Assembly (NCBI GenBank): GCA_021776785.1
Contig: JAJFFF010000052.1
Span: forward strand, 124,001 to 188,000
Reading direction: 5' to 3'
DNA length: 64,000 nt
Source of the DNA: Planctomycetota bacterium
GTDB taxonomy: Bacteria; Planctomycetota; PLA2
Shown: positions 41,374 to 50,017 of the stretch, piece by piece
Numbering within the stretch: position 1 is the stretch's first letter
Layout: every line of letters starts with the position of its first letter
The notes under the pieces: generated by a model
Database searches by the model: none
What the model saw: the letters and a program-made list of their open reading frames with translations, nothing else
Told to the model about the DNA's origin: nothing
Position numbers and translations under genes: made by a program

Positions 41374-41377
41374 CACT
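41372..41377 (+). promoter_or_regulatory. -10 box of a leaderless promoter for the repeat-protein gene
   Basis: TACACT ends 7 bases before the ATG at 41385. The two divergent -10 boxes share two bases, so polymerase can occupy only one at a time. Confidence 0.45.
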
Positions 41378-41384
41378 TTCGTGC

Positions 41385-43898
41385 ATGACGCGTTGGGCAC
41401 TCCCTCTGGCCATTGCCGTAGTTGCGGTCCTGGGCTACTTCTTGATCAGCGACGACAACGGTGATCGTGCCGGGCGGCGCGACAACACCGGCGAGAGCGA
41501 CGACCGCGCCAAGCGCACTCGCGCCGAGGACAACGGCAAGGGGGACAGCGTCGACGAAGCGATGGCGCAGCGTCTCGCGGACCTCATCAAAACGCACGGT
41601 GGTTTCCACAGCAAGGGGACGGTTACGTTGTTGCGACCGATCGCCGCGGGCGCCGGTCTAGCCGTCACGCTGGAAGGTCAGGTCGACGGCGCCGAGGGAC
41701 CGATTTCGGTGGCCGGCGAGACCGACGCGTCCGGTGCGTTCGCACTTCCGCAGCTGCCGCGGATCGGATCGTTTACGTTGCGCATCGAAGGCGCACGCGT
41801 GCAAACGCTCGTGAAGGAAGGCGTGAAAGCGCCCAGCGGGGACACCCACGATTTCGGGGAGCTGTTTGTCGCGCGGTATTACTTCGTGAAGGGGCGCGTG
41901 TTGGGGGACAGTCGCTTGGCCGTTGCCGACGCCGACGTGGCGCTCACCGATCCGCCGAGCGGCAACGGGTTTAGCTTCATGCGCGCGTCGCAAGAAGTGG
42001 ATCGCGACGATCCGATTTTGGCGAGCACGACGGCGGGCGCGGACGGATCGTTTTCGCTCAAGTTGAAAGAGCCCGGCATCTTCATCTTGCGCACGAGCGC
42101 CAAGGGTTGGGCGAACCACTACAAGCGTGACCTCGTGGTGGGCGGCGCGACCGACGTCACCGTCAACGTGGCGCTGACGCGCGGGTATCCGGTCGTGGGC
42201 TATGTCCTCGACGCCACGGGGCGCCCGACCCAGGCTGCCGTCACGCTGTACGCGGCCGGATGGGGGATGAGCGCGTGGCCGAAAGAAGTGCAGCGTGTCG
42301 ATGGCGACGGTCGCTTTGAGTTTCGCGTCGAGCCGGGTGCGCGGCGCTACACGCTCAGCGTGGTTCCCGATGCGGGCGTCAACATGTCGCGCAACTTCCA
42401 GGTGCCGCTCAACGAGGATCTGATCTTGAAGCTGCCGGGCACCGGCACGGTCGTCGGACGCGTCATCGATGCGATGACCGGACAGCCGCTTGCGAAAGCC
42501 GACGTGTTGCTGGCGATCGGGAGCGGACGCATGCCCGATTTCTCCAAGGCGATCGTGACCGACGAGTTCGGCCGCTTCCGCGTCGGCGGCGTCGGCGCGG
42601 GCAAGCTGCAGTCGGTGTCGGTGCGCATCGAGGGTTACGCCGACATGCGCGCGGGCGCGTGGATGGGCACGGACCCGATCGTGTGGCAGCGCTTGCAGCA
42701 GCTGAGCCTGAGCCCGGACTCCGAGGTGTCGCTCGGCGACTTCCCGATGGCGAAGGGCAAGATCTTGTTCGGCATGGTGACCGACAAGGACTCGGGCGAT
42801 CCGGTTCCCGGCGCGGACGTGCAGCTTTGGGACTTCATCATGGGCAACCGCTCGACGCGCGCGGACGAGAGCGGCATGTATCGCTTCGTCGGCGTGTCCG
42901 ATCGCATCGCGTTGATTGTGGAACGCGACGGTTATGCGGCCATGCGCGATCGACCGTTCCCCGGCTTCCAGCTAGAAGGCGACAGTCCCGAGGTCCGGCG
43001 CGATGTCGAACTCACGCGCGGCGCCACCGTCAGCGGTGTCGTGAAAGACGAAAACGGCACCAAGCTCCGCGGCGTGCTCGTGCGTCTGCAACCGGCGCAG
43101 CAGGGCTGGGCCGCGATGATGTCGGCGATGAGCTTGCGCGATCTTTGGGGACACACCAATGAGAAAGGCGAGTACCGCATCGAGGGCGTGCCGCCGATCG
43201 CGATCAAGGTCGAGGCGACTGCGGAAGGTTTCGACAAGACGCAGACGAATTCGCGGACCGTCAAGCCGGGTGAAGTCGTCGAGAAGCTCGACGTCAAGAT
43301 GCTCCCCGCCGCGAGTCTGCAAGGCGTGATCCGTTCGCGCGATGGCGGAGCGGTCGATGCCGCGCGCCTCACGATTGCGCGCGACCCCGGGGACAATCCG
43401 GCCGACGGCGCACGGTGGGCGGCACTCGGCGCCGGCACAACGGCGTTCTCCAACGAGAAGGGTCAGTTCACGGTCGGCAATGTGCCGGTCGGCAAGCTGT
43501 TGATCCGCGTTGAGAAAAAAGGGTTCGCGATCACGACGTATCGGCGCGAGGTCAAAGCGGGCGAGAGCGTCACCGACGTCCGGCTCGACCTGCCGCCCGC
43601 GTTCCAGATCAAGGGCAAGGTCGTGAACGAGAAGGGCGACCCGGTGGGCAACTGCTGGATTCGCGCGCGGCACACGGCGTCCCCGGATGGCGAACCCGTC
43701 GATCAACTGCTGGGCGCGCGCGTTACCGCCGACGGGACGTTTACGCTCGACGCGATGCCCGACGGCACCTACGAAATCGAAGTGCGGATCGGCAACTGGG
43801 GCGGCGCCAACGCGGTGCGTTACGAAAACCTCAAACGCCCCGGCGTCGCCGCGGGCACGATGGGTCTTGTCTTAGAAGTCAAAGTCGCGGAGGGGTAA
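41385..43898 (+). CDS. Membrane-anchored protein with repeated carboxypeptidase-regulatory-like domains
   Basis: An 837-residue protein with an N-terminal anchor (WALPLAIAVVAVLGYFLIS, about 4-22), then a charged linker, and some seven to eight consecutive beta-sandwich domains of the CarboxypepD_reg / Cna-B-like type. Recurrent units read G.V.D..G.P...A.V.L... and end in ..T.E.G.F....V..G. Examples are VKGRVLGDSRLAVADADVALT, VVGRVIDAMTGQPLAKADVLLA, ILFGMVTDKDSGDPVPGADVQLW, VSGVVKDENGTKLRGVLVRLQ and IKGKVVNEKGDPVGNCWIRAR. Such arrays act as adhesive or spacer stalks at the cell surface. No enzymatic domain is visible. It has its own leaderless promoter. Confidence 0.83.
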   Translation: MTRWALPLAIAVVAVLGYFLISDDNGDRAGRRDNTGESDDRAKRTRAEDNGKGDSVDEAMAQRLADLIKTHGGFHSKGTVTLLRPIAAGAGLAVTLEGQVDGAEGPISVAGETDASGAFALPQLPRIGSFTLRIEGARVQTLVKEGVKAPSGDTHDFGELFVARYYFVKGRVLGDSRLAVADADVALTDPPSGNGFSFMRASQEVDRDDPILASTTAGADGSFSLKLKEPGIFILRTSAKGWANHYKRDLVVGGATDVTVNVALTRGYPVVGYVLDATGRPTQAAVTLYAAGWGMSAWPKEVQRVDGDGRFEFRVEPGARRYTLSVVPDAGVNMSRNFQVPLNEDLILKLPGTGTVVGRVIDAMTGQPLAKADVLLAIGSGRMPDFSKAIVTDEFGRFRVGGVGAGKLQSVSVRIEGYADMRAGAWMGTDPIVWQRLQQLSLSPDSEVSLGDFPMAKGKILFGMVTDKDSGDPVPGADVQLWDFIMGNRSTRADESGMYRFVGVSDRIALIVERDGYAAMRDRPFPGFQLEGDSPEVRRDVELTRGATVSGVVKDENGTKLRGVLVRLQPAQQGWAAMMSAMSLRDLWGHTNEKGEYRIEGVPPIAIKVEATAEGFDKTQTNSRTVKPGEVVEKLDVKMLPAASLQGVIRSRDGGAVDAARLTIARDPGDNPADGARWAALGAGTTAFSNEKGQFTVGNVPVGKLLIRVEKKGFAITTYRREVKAGESVTDVRLDLPPAFQIKGKVVNEKGDPVGNCWIRARHTASPDGEPVDQLLGARVTADGTFTLDAMPDGTYEIEVRIGNWGGANAVRYENLKRPGVAAGTMGLVLEVKVAEG

Positions 43899-43948
43899 CG
43901 GACGCGCGAGACCGCGCCCGTGGCCCCCCGACCTCTGACAGACCCTAG

Positions 43949-44647
43949 CTAGTCCTTCGACTTCGGTTTGGGCTCGGGACTTGGCTGAGACCCCGGCTTA
44001 GTTTTCACTTGGGGCTTGGGTTTTGAGAGCTCGATGAGAGCCCATTTCTGAGGGGCGAACGTGAGTTGTGCCGGTGTGTACCCCATCAACAGGCGCCCGT
44101 GGGCGGTGACGTCTTTCGCGACAACCGGCCAGCCGAGCGTTGGCCGGCCGAACACGGCGACGGCGACGCGGACCGCGCGCTGCTTGGCGGTGAGCCCAAG
44201 CAGCTTGTGCGACAACACAAACTCCATCTGGCCACGCTTACCCGTCTGCATTGTGGTCGCGCGCCACCCTTCGGCTTTCAAAAACGCGTCGGAGTCGGGC
44301 TTGTATTTAAACGCGCGCTCGTTTTTCCACGCGGCGTCGTCCCGCCCATAGACCGCGGTGCCGAGGCGCGCCGAACTGTGAAGCGCGTAGATCTTTTTGC
44401 CGACGTGCGCGAAGACGGTGACGATGCCCGCCGTCGTTTGAAGGCCGAGGTAAACGTGCTTGTCGTCGTGACGCCAATAAAGGGCGTTTCCATCGCCGAG
44501 GTCGACGCGCGTGGCGCCGTCCCACTCCGGTTTTTGAAGCGTGCCGTCAAGCGTGGGCGCGTTCCCGCGCGCGATCGTGAGCCGTGTTTTGCTCTCGGCG
44601 CCCGCCAACCCCGCAACGATCAAGATGATCCCTATCCATCGAGCCAT
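43949..44647 (-). CDS. Exported protein with CBM9/DOMON-like domain
   Basis: A 232-residue protein with signal peptide (MARWIGIILIVAGLAGAES). The mature part resembles a family 9 carbohydrate-binding-like beta sandwich: TIARGNAPTLDGTLQKPEWDGATRVDLGDGNALYWRHDDKHVYLGLQ. This matches the usual 'I DGxxxExxWxxA...A.wdxxxLYlaV' pattern. It ends in a Lys/Pro-rich tail (SKPKPQVKTKPGSQPSPEPKPK). GGAGG lies 6-10 bases before the ATG at 44647, deciding the start against an upstream one 81 bases earlier. Such domains bind sugars, heme or other ligands; the ligand is unknown. Confidence 0.77.
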   Translation of the reverse strand: MARWIGIILIVAGLAGAESKTRLTIARGNAPTLDGTLQKPEWDGATRVDLGDGNALYWRHDDKHVYLGLQTTAGIVTVFAHVGKKIYALHSSARLGTAVYGRDDAAWKNERAFKYKPDSDAFLKAEGWRATTMQTGKRGQMEFVLSHKLLGLTAKQRAVRVAVAVFGRPTLGWPVVAKDVTAHGRLLMGYTPAQLTFAPQKWALIELSKPKPQVKTKPGSQPSPEPKPKSKD

Positions 44648-44782
44648 GTCGAACCTCCCGTCGGACCTTGTCGTCTTATTGCCGCTGGAGTTCGATCTGT
44701 TTCGCCGATTCCAACGGGAGATCAACACGCGGCAGCCCGGCGCCCGACGGCGCCGCGAAGGATCGGCGATGGAGACGACGCG

Positions 44783-45379
44783 CTACTTGCCGCCGAAGAA
44801 GCGGTCCATCACAGACTTGCTGCTGGGCCGTCCGGCACCCGCGGGGCGGATGCGGTCGCGCACCTTGTTCACTTCGGCCGCGAGCGTGTCGCCGCCGCGG
44901 CAGATGAACTCGGCAAGCGCTGCGAACTGCGCTTCGTCCACCCAGGAACCGTGGTCGGGACAAAAATCGATGATCACGCCGGAGACCGTGCCATACGCGC
45001 GCCGCGTCATGACCGTCGCGCAAACCGGGCACTTCTTATAGCGAACCGCATCCGGGAGCTTGCGCGTGAAGCGATCCTTAAACTCCTGCATCGCGGTTTC
45101 GACATCGACCGGGTCAACGGTCGCGCGGAGCTTATCGAGTACAGATTCCAGGCCGCGGGTGCCCGGAAAAAACGAACCGTGACACGTCGGGCACGACAGC
45201 GTTTGCGTGCCCTCCCAATCCTGGGTCGCTAACGGGTCGTTGCAGCGCGGACAGTCCGGGATCTCGGGACCTTGGGTCTCGCCACGGCGTCCCCTCGGTT
45301 TTCCCCCGCGCCCCGATTCGCAAATCGGGCACTGGTTCGGATCGGCTACGTCGTTGCCGCAACCCGCGCAAAATCCCAT
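44783..45379 (-). CDS. Zinc-ribbon protein with zf-TFIIB-type modules
   Basis: A 198-residue cytoplasmic protein rich in CxxC pairs. They are CAGCGN near the start, CPICESG, CPRCNDPL with CPTCHGSFF, and CPVCATVM with CPDHGSWVD. The last two sets fit the zf-TFIIB family (CPxC...DxCpxChGiWld). The start ATG at 45379 has AAGGA about 6 bases upstream. No DNA-binding or enzyme domain is present. It may act in protein or RNA contacts. The gene is divergent from the exported protein gene at 45489. Confidence 0.8.
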   Translation of the reverse strand: MGFCAGCGNDVADPNQCPICESGRGGKPRGRRGETQGPEIPDCPRCNDPLATQDWEGTQTLSCPTCHGSFFPGTRGLESVLDKLRATVDPVDVETAMQEFKDRFTRKLPDAVRYKKCPVCATVMTRRAYGTVSGVIIDFCPDHGSWVDEAQFAALAEFICRGGDTLAAEVNKVRDRIRPAGAGRPSSKSVMDRFFGGK

Positions 45380-45488
45380 GAATCCTTGTCCTCCAGGCCG
45401 TTGCGACGAAACGCCACGACAGCCTGCTACGTACCAATTCGTCCCATCGACCCTCAACTTGAGGGACGGATGGTCCGATCCCAGGAAG

Positions 45489-46544
45489 GTGCGGTGTCTC
45501 GGACTGATACTCGTCTTCCACCTGCTGGGCCAAAACGCGCATGGCGAGGCGCATTCCGACGTTTTGGCGGAGGAACGCGCCTGGCGGGGCGTTTTGGAAG
45601 TTTCTTCCAAGTCGTTGCCGCCGCCGGGCGGCAAGGGCGGCGAGACCCAGACCGAACGTGTGGAGTTCTTGCTGACGACCAAGCCGCCACGTCGCACCGC
45701 GGGCTGGGCGAAGCTGACCTTTACGCAGCGCGAAACGACGGGCCACTACACGCTTACCGTAGACACCTCCGAGGGGACCGGCGAATCCGCGCGGACGACC
45801 AAGGGTCAGGGCGCGGGGCGTTTGCACGCCAAGATTGTTGGGTTCTTAGAGCCCAAGACGCGCGCGTACCGCCTAGCGGTCGCGGTCACCCCGGATCGGA
45901 TCGTCGCGATGCAGACGTTGTCGGGGTTTGCCAAGGGTCGCTTTACGACGTGGCGTCATGTCGCCGGGCGTCGAGCGTTTCTCGCGAAATTTGATCACAC
46001 CGGGACCGCGAGCGCGGACCTGTCGGTGATGGAAGGGGAGAAGACGTTTGTCGATCGAAAGGTGCGCTTGCGGCGCGACGTCACGGTGCGCTGGCGGATC
46101 GAGCGTATCGACCCGGTGTTGCGTGGGCGCGTCGTCGATCACAACGGCGCGCCGCTCGCGGGTGTCGAAGTGGTGGCGACCAACCGCACGCCACAACGGC
46201 GCGCGCAGGGGCTGCCGCCGTTGCGTAAAGAGGGCAGGACCGACGCCAACGGCGAGTACAAAATCGACGTGTGGTGGGGACATTGGAACGTCGCCGTCGC
46301 GGGCAAGCGCGAACGCGGGTTGGTGATGGCGGGCGCGCGCACAAGCAACACGGCGCACGTTCGCTTCGACCGCGTGGACCCCGTCCCGCTTACGGTGCCG
46401 GTGTACCGATTGGCCGCCCTTCCGACCGCGCACAAGTTGGTCCGACACTTCCAAGGCGATGTGGCCGCGTATCTTGCGTGGATCACGCCGCGCGTGCCGA
46501 AGGCGCGGCTCAGGGCTGCGCTAGCGCCACCAGCTAAGCGCTAG
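45489..46544 (+). CDS. Exported protein with carboxypeptidase-regulatory-like domain
   Basis: A 351-residue protein of unknown role. From GTG at 45489 it starts with a signal peptide (MRCLGLILVFHLLGQNAHGEA). Residues about 40-210 are beta-rich (RVEFLLTTKPPRRTAGWAKLTF, YTLTVDTSEGTG, YRLAVAVTPDRIVAM). About 212-300 is a carboxypeptidase-regulatory-like domain (RGRVVDHNGAPLAGVEVVATN, GRTDANGEYKIDVWWG). The remaining part is helical. An in-frame TTG at 45459 is an alternative start. The 3' end overlaps the convergent zinc-ribbon gene by 24 bases. Confidence 0.72.
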   Translation: MRCLGLILVFHLLGQNAHGEAHSDVLAEERAWRGVLEVSSKSLPPPGGKGGETQTERVEFLLTTKPPRRTAGWAKLTFTQRETTGHYTLTVDTSEGTGESARTTKGQGAGRLHAKIVGFLEPKTRAYRLAVAVTPDRIVAMQTLSGFAKGRFTTWRHVAGRRAFLAKFDHTGTASADLSVMEGEKTFVDRKVRLRRDVTVRWRIERIDPVLRGRVVDHNGAPLAGVEVVATNRTPQRRAQGLPPLRKEGRTDANGEYKIDVWWGHWNVAVAGKRERGLVMAGARTSNTAHVRFDRVDPVPLTVPVYRLAALPTAHKLVRHFQGDVAAYLAWITPRVPKARLRAALAPPAKR

Positions 46545-47033
46545 GTCGCGGCGGAGCTGGGTCGCAAGCTGGCGCAGGTCTTTGATCGCCACCTCGATGT
46601 CTTCGGGGCCGATCTCGGACGGCGGGCGCCAAAACCGCGGTCGCAAGATATAGACGATCGAGTTCTGCAACGAGAGTTCGATCAACCAGCGCAACCGCGT
46701 CTTGCGGTTGGCGAGTTCGATCGAACGCAGGAGTCGCTCGATATACGCGTTGTCGTTTTTGGTGAGCCGAAACATGAGCGCGGGCGCTTCGTTACTTTGT
46801 GGGTCGCCGCCGGTCGCTTGCACGATGCGAAAGACCTCAGCGCTTTCGAGCGCCAACGCCAGCGGCGAAATCGCATCGTCGAACCCGCGCTCGCGGCCGC
46901 GGCGCAGATCGTACACGCGGGCGATCGCTTGGTCGTCGCCTTCCAGCGCGCCGCACAGGTTGCACTCAAATAGCAGGTGGCCCTCGACGTCACGGCGCGT
47001 GACGTTGTGCGACCCGCACGTCTCACATGCCAT
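46521..47033 (-). CDS. Protein with N-terminal zinc ribbon, unknown function
   Basis: A 170-residue protein. The first 30 residues carry two CxxC pairs (CETCGSH and CNLCGAL), a zinc ribbon. The rest is helical (ISPLALALESAEVFRIVQAT, NAYIERLLRSIELANRKTRLRWLIELS, IGPEDIEVAIKDLRQLATQLRRDLAL) with no recognised family. The ATG at 47033 lies 11 bases inside the dapF gene end, so it is translationally coupled to dapF. The function is unknown. Confidence 0.75.
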   Translation of the reverse strand: MACETCGSHNVTRRDVEGHLLFECNLCGALEGDDQAIARVYDLRRGRERGFDDAISPLALALESAEVFRIVQATGGDPQSNEAPALMFRLTKNDNAYIERLLRSIELANRKTRLRWLIELSLQNSIVYILRPRFWRPPSEIGPEDIEVAIKDLRQLATQLRRDLALSWWR

Positions 47034-47847
47034 GATCGTTCCACTCACCTTCAAACACGGTGACGGCGGGGCCGGTCTTATAGACGGGGCCGTGCCCATC
47101 CCACTCCAAGCGGAGCTGGCCGCCTAACACGATCGACGTCATCGAGGCGTCGGTCCGGCCGGTGAGAACGCCCGCGACGCAGACCGCGCACGCGCCGGTG
47201 CCGCATGCATGCGTCTCGCCGCTGCCGCGTTCCCACGTGCGTTGCCGGACGGTTGTTCGATCCACGACTTCGACAAACGACACATTCACTCGTTCGGGAA
47301 AGAGCTCGCTCGTTTCGAGCGCGGGGCCGACGTGCGCGACATCAAACGATGCGACATCGTCCACGTACAAGACGGCATGCGGGTTGCCCATCGACACACA
47401 CGTCATGGCGAGCGAAACGCCGTCGACCTCGATCTCATGGTTGACGATGCGGTCGCCGGGCAACAACACGGGCAAGCTCGCCGGCGCAAGCTGGGGAGCG
47501 CCCATGTCGACGCGGACACCGCCCGCCACGATCTCGGCGGACTTTACGCCGGCGTCGGTCTCGATCCGCATCGGGTTGTTTTGCACGCGGCCGTTGTCGC
47601 GCGCGAGCACCGCCAAGCACCGAATGCCGTTCCCGCACATCTGCGCGCGGCTGCCGTCGGCGTTAAACATGATCATGCGCACGTCCGCGACCTCGGACGG
47701 GCCGAGCAATATGAGCCCGTCGCTGCCCACGCCGGTGCGCCGGTCGCTGACCGCCCGCGCCAGCGGAACCGGCTCGCCGATCTCTTGGTCAAAAAGATCG
47801 ACGTACACGTAGTCGTTGCCAGCCCCGTGCATCTTGACGAATCGCAT
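47023..47847 (-). CDS. dapF: Diaminopimelate epimerase
   Basis: Converts LL- to meso-diaminopimelate for lysine and peptidoglycan synthesis. The 274-residue protein has both catalytic cysteines: C71 in MCGNGIRC and C215 in HACGTGACA. It also has the typical KMHGAGNDYVYVD start, TGVGSDGLI, and the substrate-binding MGNPHAV and SGETHACGT segments. The ATG at 47847 follows a CATAAT box at leaderless spacing. Its presence indicates meso-DAP in the wall or at least lysine synthesis. The downstream zinc-ribbon gene overlaps its end. Confidence 0.96.
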   Translation of the reverse strand: MRFVKMHGAGNDYVYVDLFDQEIGEPVPLARAVSDRRTGVGSDGLILLGPSEVADVRMIMFNADGSRAQMCGNGIRCLAVLARDNGRVQNNPMRIETDAGVKSAEIVAGGVRVDMGAPQLAPASLPVLLPGDRIVNHEIEVDGVSLAMTCVSMGNPHAVLYVDDVASFDVAHVGPALETSELFPERVNVSFVEVVDRTTVRQRTWERGSGETHACGTGACAVCVAGVLTGRTDASMTSIVLGGQLRLEWDGHGPVYKTGPAVTVFEGEWNDHGM

Positions 47848-47855
47848 GAACGCGC

Positions 47856-47861
47856 ATTATG
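47856..47861 (-). promoter_or_regulatory. -10 box of a leaderless promoter for dapF
   Basis: On the minus strand CATAAT ends 8 bases before the dapF ATG. No ribosome binding site is visible. Confidence 0.45.
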
Positions 47862-47912
47862 GCGCATGAAGTGCCCCGATGCTCCGAATCCGACATATGG
47901 CACGATGGGGCG

Positions 47913-49016
47913 ATGCGGATCGCGGTTTTTTCAGACGTTCACGGCAACGCAGCAGCACTCGCCGCCGTCCTGAGCGATATGGCCAACGACTCGTTTGACC
48001 AGATCGTATGCGGTGGTGACTACGCGCTGTTTGGCCCGCGCCCGGCCGAGGCGGTAGACATGGTGCGCGCGATCCCGAATGCGATCACGATCTTGGGGAA
48101 TACGGACGGGTATCTGCAAACCCGGGACACAGAGATCCTTCGCTGGACGCGCGAGCGCCTCGGCAAAGAACGGTTGGCGTGGTTGGGCTCGCGCCCGTTC
48201 GCGTATCGAGTCGAAGGCCTAACGGTGGTGCACGCCTCGCCCACAGACGTCGAAAGAGTGCTGGCGATGGAAGGCGACCCGTTCGGCCACTACAGACAGT
48301 CCACGCCGGACGAGGCGCGCGAACTGCTAGGAGATGAACAGGCCGACCTGATCGTGCACGGCCACATCCACTATCCAGCGGCAGGCGAAGTGGACGGGCG
48401 CCGTGTAGCGTCGGTCGGTTCGGTCGGGTTTCCGTTCGACGGCGACCAGCGCGCGGCGTACGCAGTCTTAGACAACAAAAGCGGAAGCTGGCAAATCGAA
48501 CATAGAAGAGTGGCGTACGACCACGAGTCGGTGATCCAAGATATTCACGACAAGGAGATGCCGCTCGCCGAGGAAATCGCACGCCGCATCGAGGCCGCGC
48601 GGGCGTTGCCGCTCCCAAGCCCACTCGCTGCCGACATGGTGGCTCTGAAGCATGTCATCGGCACAATCGTACGTTTGCCCAGGTCGGCGTGGAAGCAAAC
48701 GCCAAGCGGCAAGCTCGACGTCTACGCGATGGCGGGTGATGTTTACGAGATCGCAGAGCTCGCTCCATTGCTAAGAAGCACTCGCTACGGTTTCGGGCCG
48801 AGCGCGGAGGAGATCGGTACAGGCGACTACTCGCGGTACGCGTATGCGCGGTTTGTGGGCGAGGTTCCGTTGCGGCGTACGGCCCCACTGCTCTGGGATC
48901 GTGTGACCGACAGTGATGGAATGAGACTCGTCGGTGACAGTGGCGGAACGGTAGGCAGAGTTACCGAAGCTGCTCTGTTCGACGGGTTGCACACACACGG
49001 GCAAGACGTGTGCTAG
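47913..49016 (+). CDS. Metallophosphoesterase with extra C-terminal domain
   Basis: A 367-residue protein. Residues 1-205 are a calcineurin-like phosphoesterase (FSDVHGNAAALAA, CGGDYALFG, LGNTDGYLQ, VVHASPT, IVHGHIHYP, SVGSVGFPFDG), similar to the paralogue at 14028 but with Asn-Thr-Asp in place of Asn-His-Asp at motif III. Residues about 235-367 are an unrecognised extension (VGTIVR-like GTIVRLPRSAWKQ, DVYEIAELAPLLRS, GDYSRYAYARF). Codon choice here uses more AGA and CTA than the neighbours. The next gene starts inside its last codons. It may be an acquired pair. Confidence 0.8.
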   Translation: MRIAVFSDVHGNAAALAAVLSDMANDSFDQIVCGGDYALFGPRPAEAVDMVRAIPNAITILGNTDGYLQTRDTEILRWTRERLGKERLAWLGSRPFAYRVEGLTVVHASPTDVERVLAMEGDPFGHYRQSTPDEARELLGDEQADLIVHGHIHYPAAGEVDGRRVASVGSVGFPFDGDQRAAYAVLDNKSGSWQIEHRRVAYDHESVIQDIHDKEMPLAEEIARRIEAARALPLPSPLAADMVALKHVIGTIVRLPRSAWKQTPSGKLDVYAMAGDVYEIAELAPLLRSTRYGFGPSAEEIGTGDYSRYAYARFVGEVPLRRTAPLLWDRVTDSDGMRLVGDSGGTVGRVTEAALFDGLHTHGQDVC

Positions 49017-49606
49017 GCGAATCGACCCAACTCGACGTGGAGCTAATCTACGCCGTGCACCCCGCGGTGACGGTCGAGAGTCACGAGCGGCTCCTGGCGG
49101 CGTTTGTCAAGGTCTATCCGGCCCTCACCGTGCAAACGCTCACGCCGGACTTGGACGAACATCGACAGTACTACGCGTTTCACGGGAGTCGACTCGAAGG
49201 ATCTGCGTCCGCAGGAAAAACGGCCGCGAGCTTTCGTGATGTGAAACCGCAAATCACCCGCGAACTTCAGATCCGCGTGATGTTTCAGCGAATGCGCAAA
49301 GACGTCCGAACGCTAAGGGCAGTCTTTCTAGATCTCGTCAGCGCGGAGAATGCGCTCGCTGTTGCGCCGCAAGAGAGCCATGAGCCACTGTTTAGTGAGC
49401 ACTCCGGCAGGGGGGTGGTCGTCTACCGGCGGATATCGACCTCCGCGAAGGATCTGTTTGAAATGGAAGATCGGGGAGCGCGTATTGGCGGATGCCTCGT
49501 GAAGGACATTGTCATGCAAGACATGGGTCGCAGCCCGGGTGCCCGCCTCGTCGGGGATGGCGAAGTGCGAGTGATCTTTCGAGTCCTCGGCCGCCGCCAC
49601 GCCTAG
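49010..49606 (+). CDS. Hypothetical protein, paired with the phosphoesterase
   Basis: A 198-residue soluble protein that I do not recognise. It starts with GTG, overlapping the phosphoesterase stop by 7 bases, which implies coupling. Visible features are VELIYAVHPAVTVESHERLLAAFVKVYP near the start, a basic helical centre (ELQIRVMFQRMRKDVRTLRAVFLDLVSAEN), and a C-terminal region VVVYRRISTSAKDLFEM...VRVIFRVLGRRHA. No signal peptide or transmembrane segment is present. Another phase could encode a protein on the minus strand, but this frame fits the spacing best. Confidence 0.55.
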   Translation: MLGESTQLDVELIYAVHPAVTVESHERLLAAFVKVYPALTVQTLTPDLDEHRQYYAFHGSRLEGSASAGKTAASFRDVKPQITRELQIRVMFQRMRKDVRTLRAVFLDLVSAENALAVAPQESHEPLFSEHSGRGVVVYRRISTSAKDLFEMEDRGARIGGCLVKDIVMQDMGRSPGARLVGDGEVRVIFRVLGRRHA

Positions 49607-49673
49607 GGAGAAATCGAGATCCTTCAGGTCGTCGTGCGAGACACTCAGAAACACGGATCAAGGGAGTAACCCG

Positions 49674-49964
49674 ATGGATGAGCCGTGGATTCTGGCCCAC
49701 TATTGTGACGATTGCTGGGAGCCCGAAGAAGCCCACAAGACCCTGAACAGCATGAGCCCCGGTCGCACCGGACTCGTCGCGTGCCTCAAGCTCCCCGATC
49801 GAGATCCCAAACGCGCGATCATGCTGACCGAGGAAGACTTCAAGGAGCCCGTTCCCAGCCACCCTCCAAAGGATGCGTTTATCTGGGTGATGTACGAAGG
49901 GCCCGCGCCAACCCAATCGATGTTGCTCGATCTCTACGGGAACGATCCCGAGGACTACACGTAG
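49674..49964 (+). CDS. Small hypothetical protein
   Basis: A 96-residue acidic protein of unknown function: MDEPWILAHYCDDCWEPEE, then a basic/hydrophobic centre (LVACLKLPDRDPKRAIMLTEEDFKE) and a C-terminal DAFIWVMYEGPAPTQSMLLDLYGND. GGGAG about 8 bases before the ATG supports expression. The CDDC motif could bind metal. It has no signal peptide. It stands between two other small genes. Confidence 0.6.
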   Translation: MDEPWILAHYCDDCWEPEEAHKTLNSMSPGRTGLVACLKLPDRDPKRAIMLTEEDFKEPVPSHPPKDAFIWVMYEGPAPTQSMLLDLYGNDPEDYT

Positions 49965-50005
49965 TCACGGGATCACCCGCCACGGCGGAGTGACCGGTCG
50001 TGCGC

Positions 50006-50011
50006 TAAACT
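50006..50011 (+). promoter_or_regulatory. -10 box of a leaderless promoter
   Basis: TAAACT ends 6 bases before the GTG at 50018, with no ribosome binding site. Confidence 0.4.
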
Positions 50012-50017
50012 CCGTGT

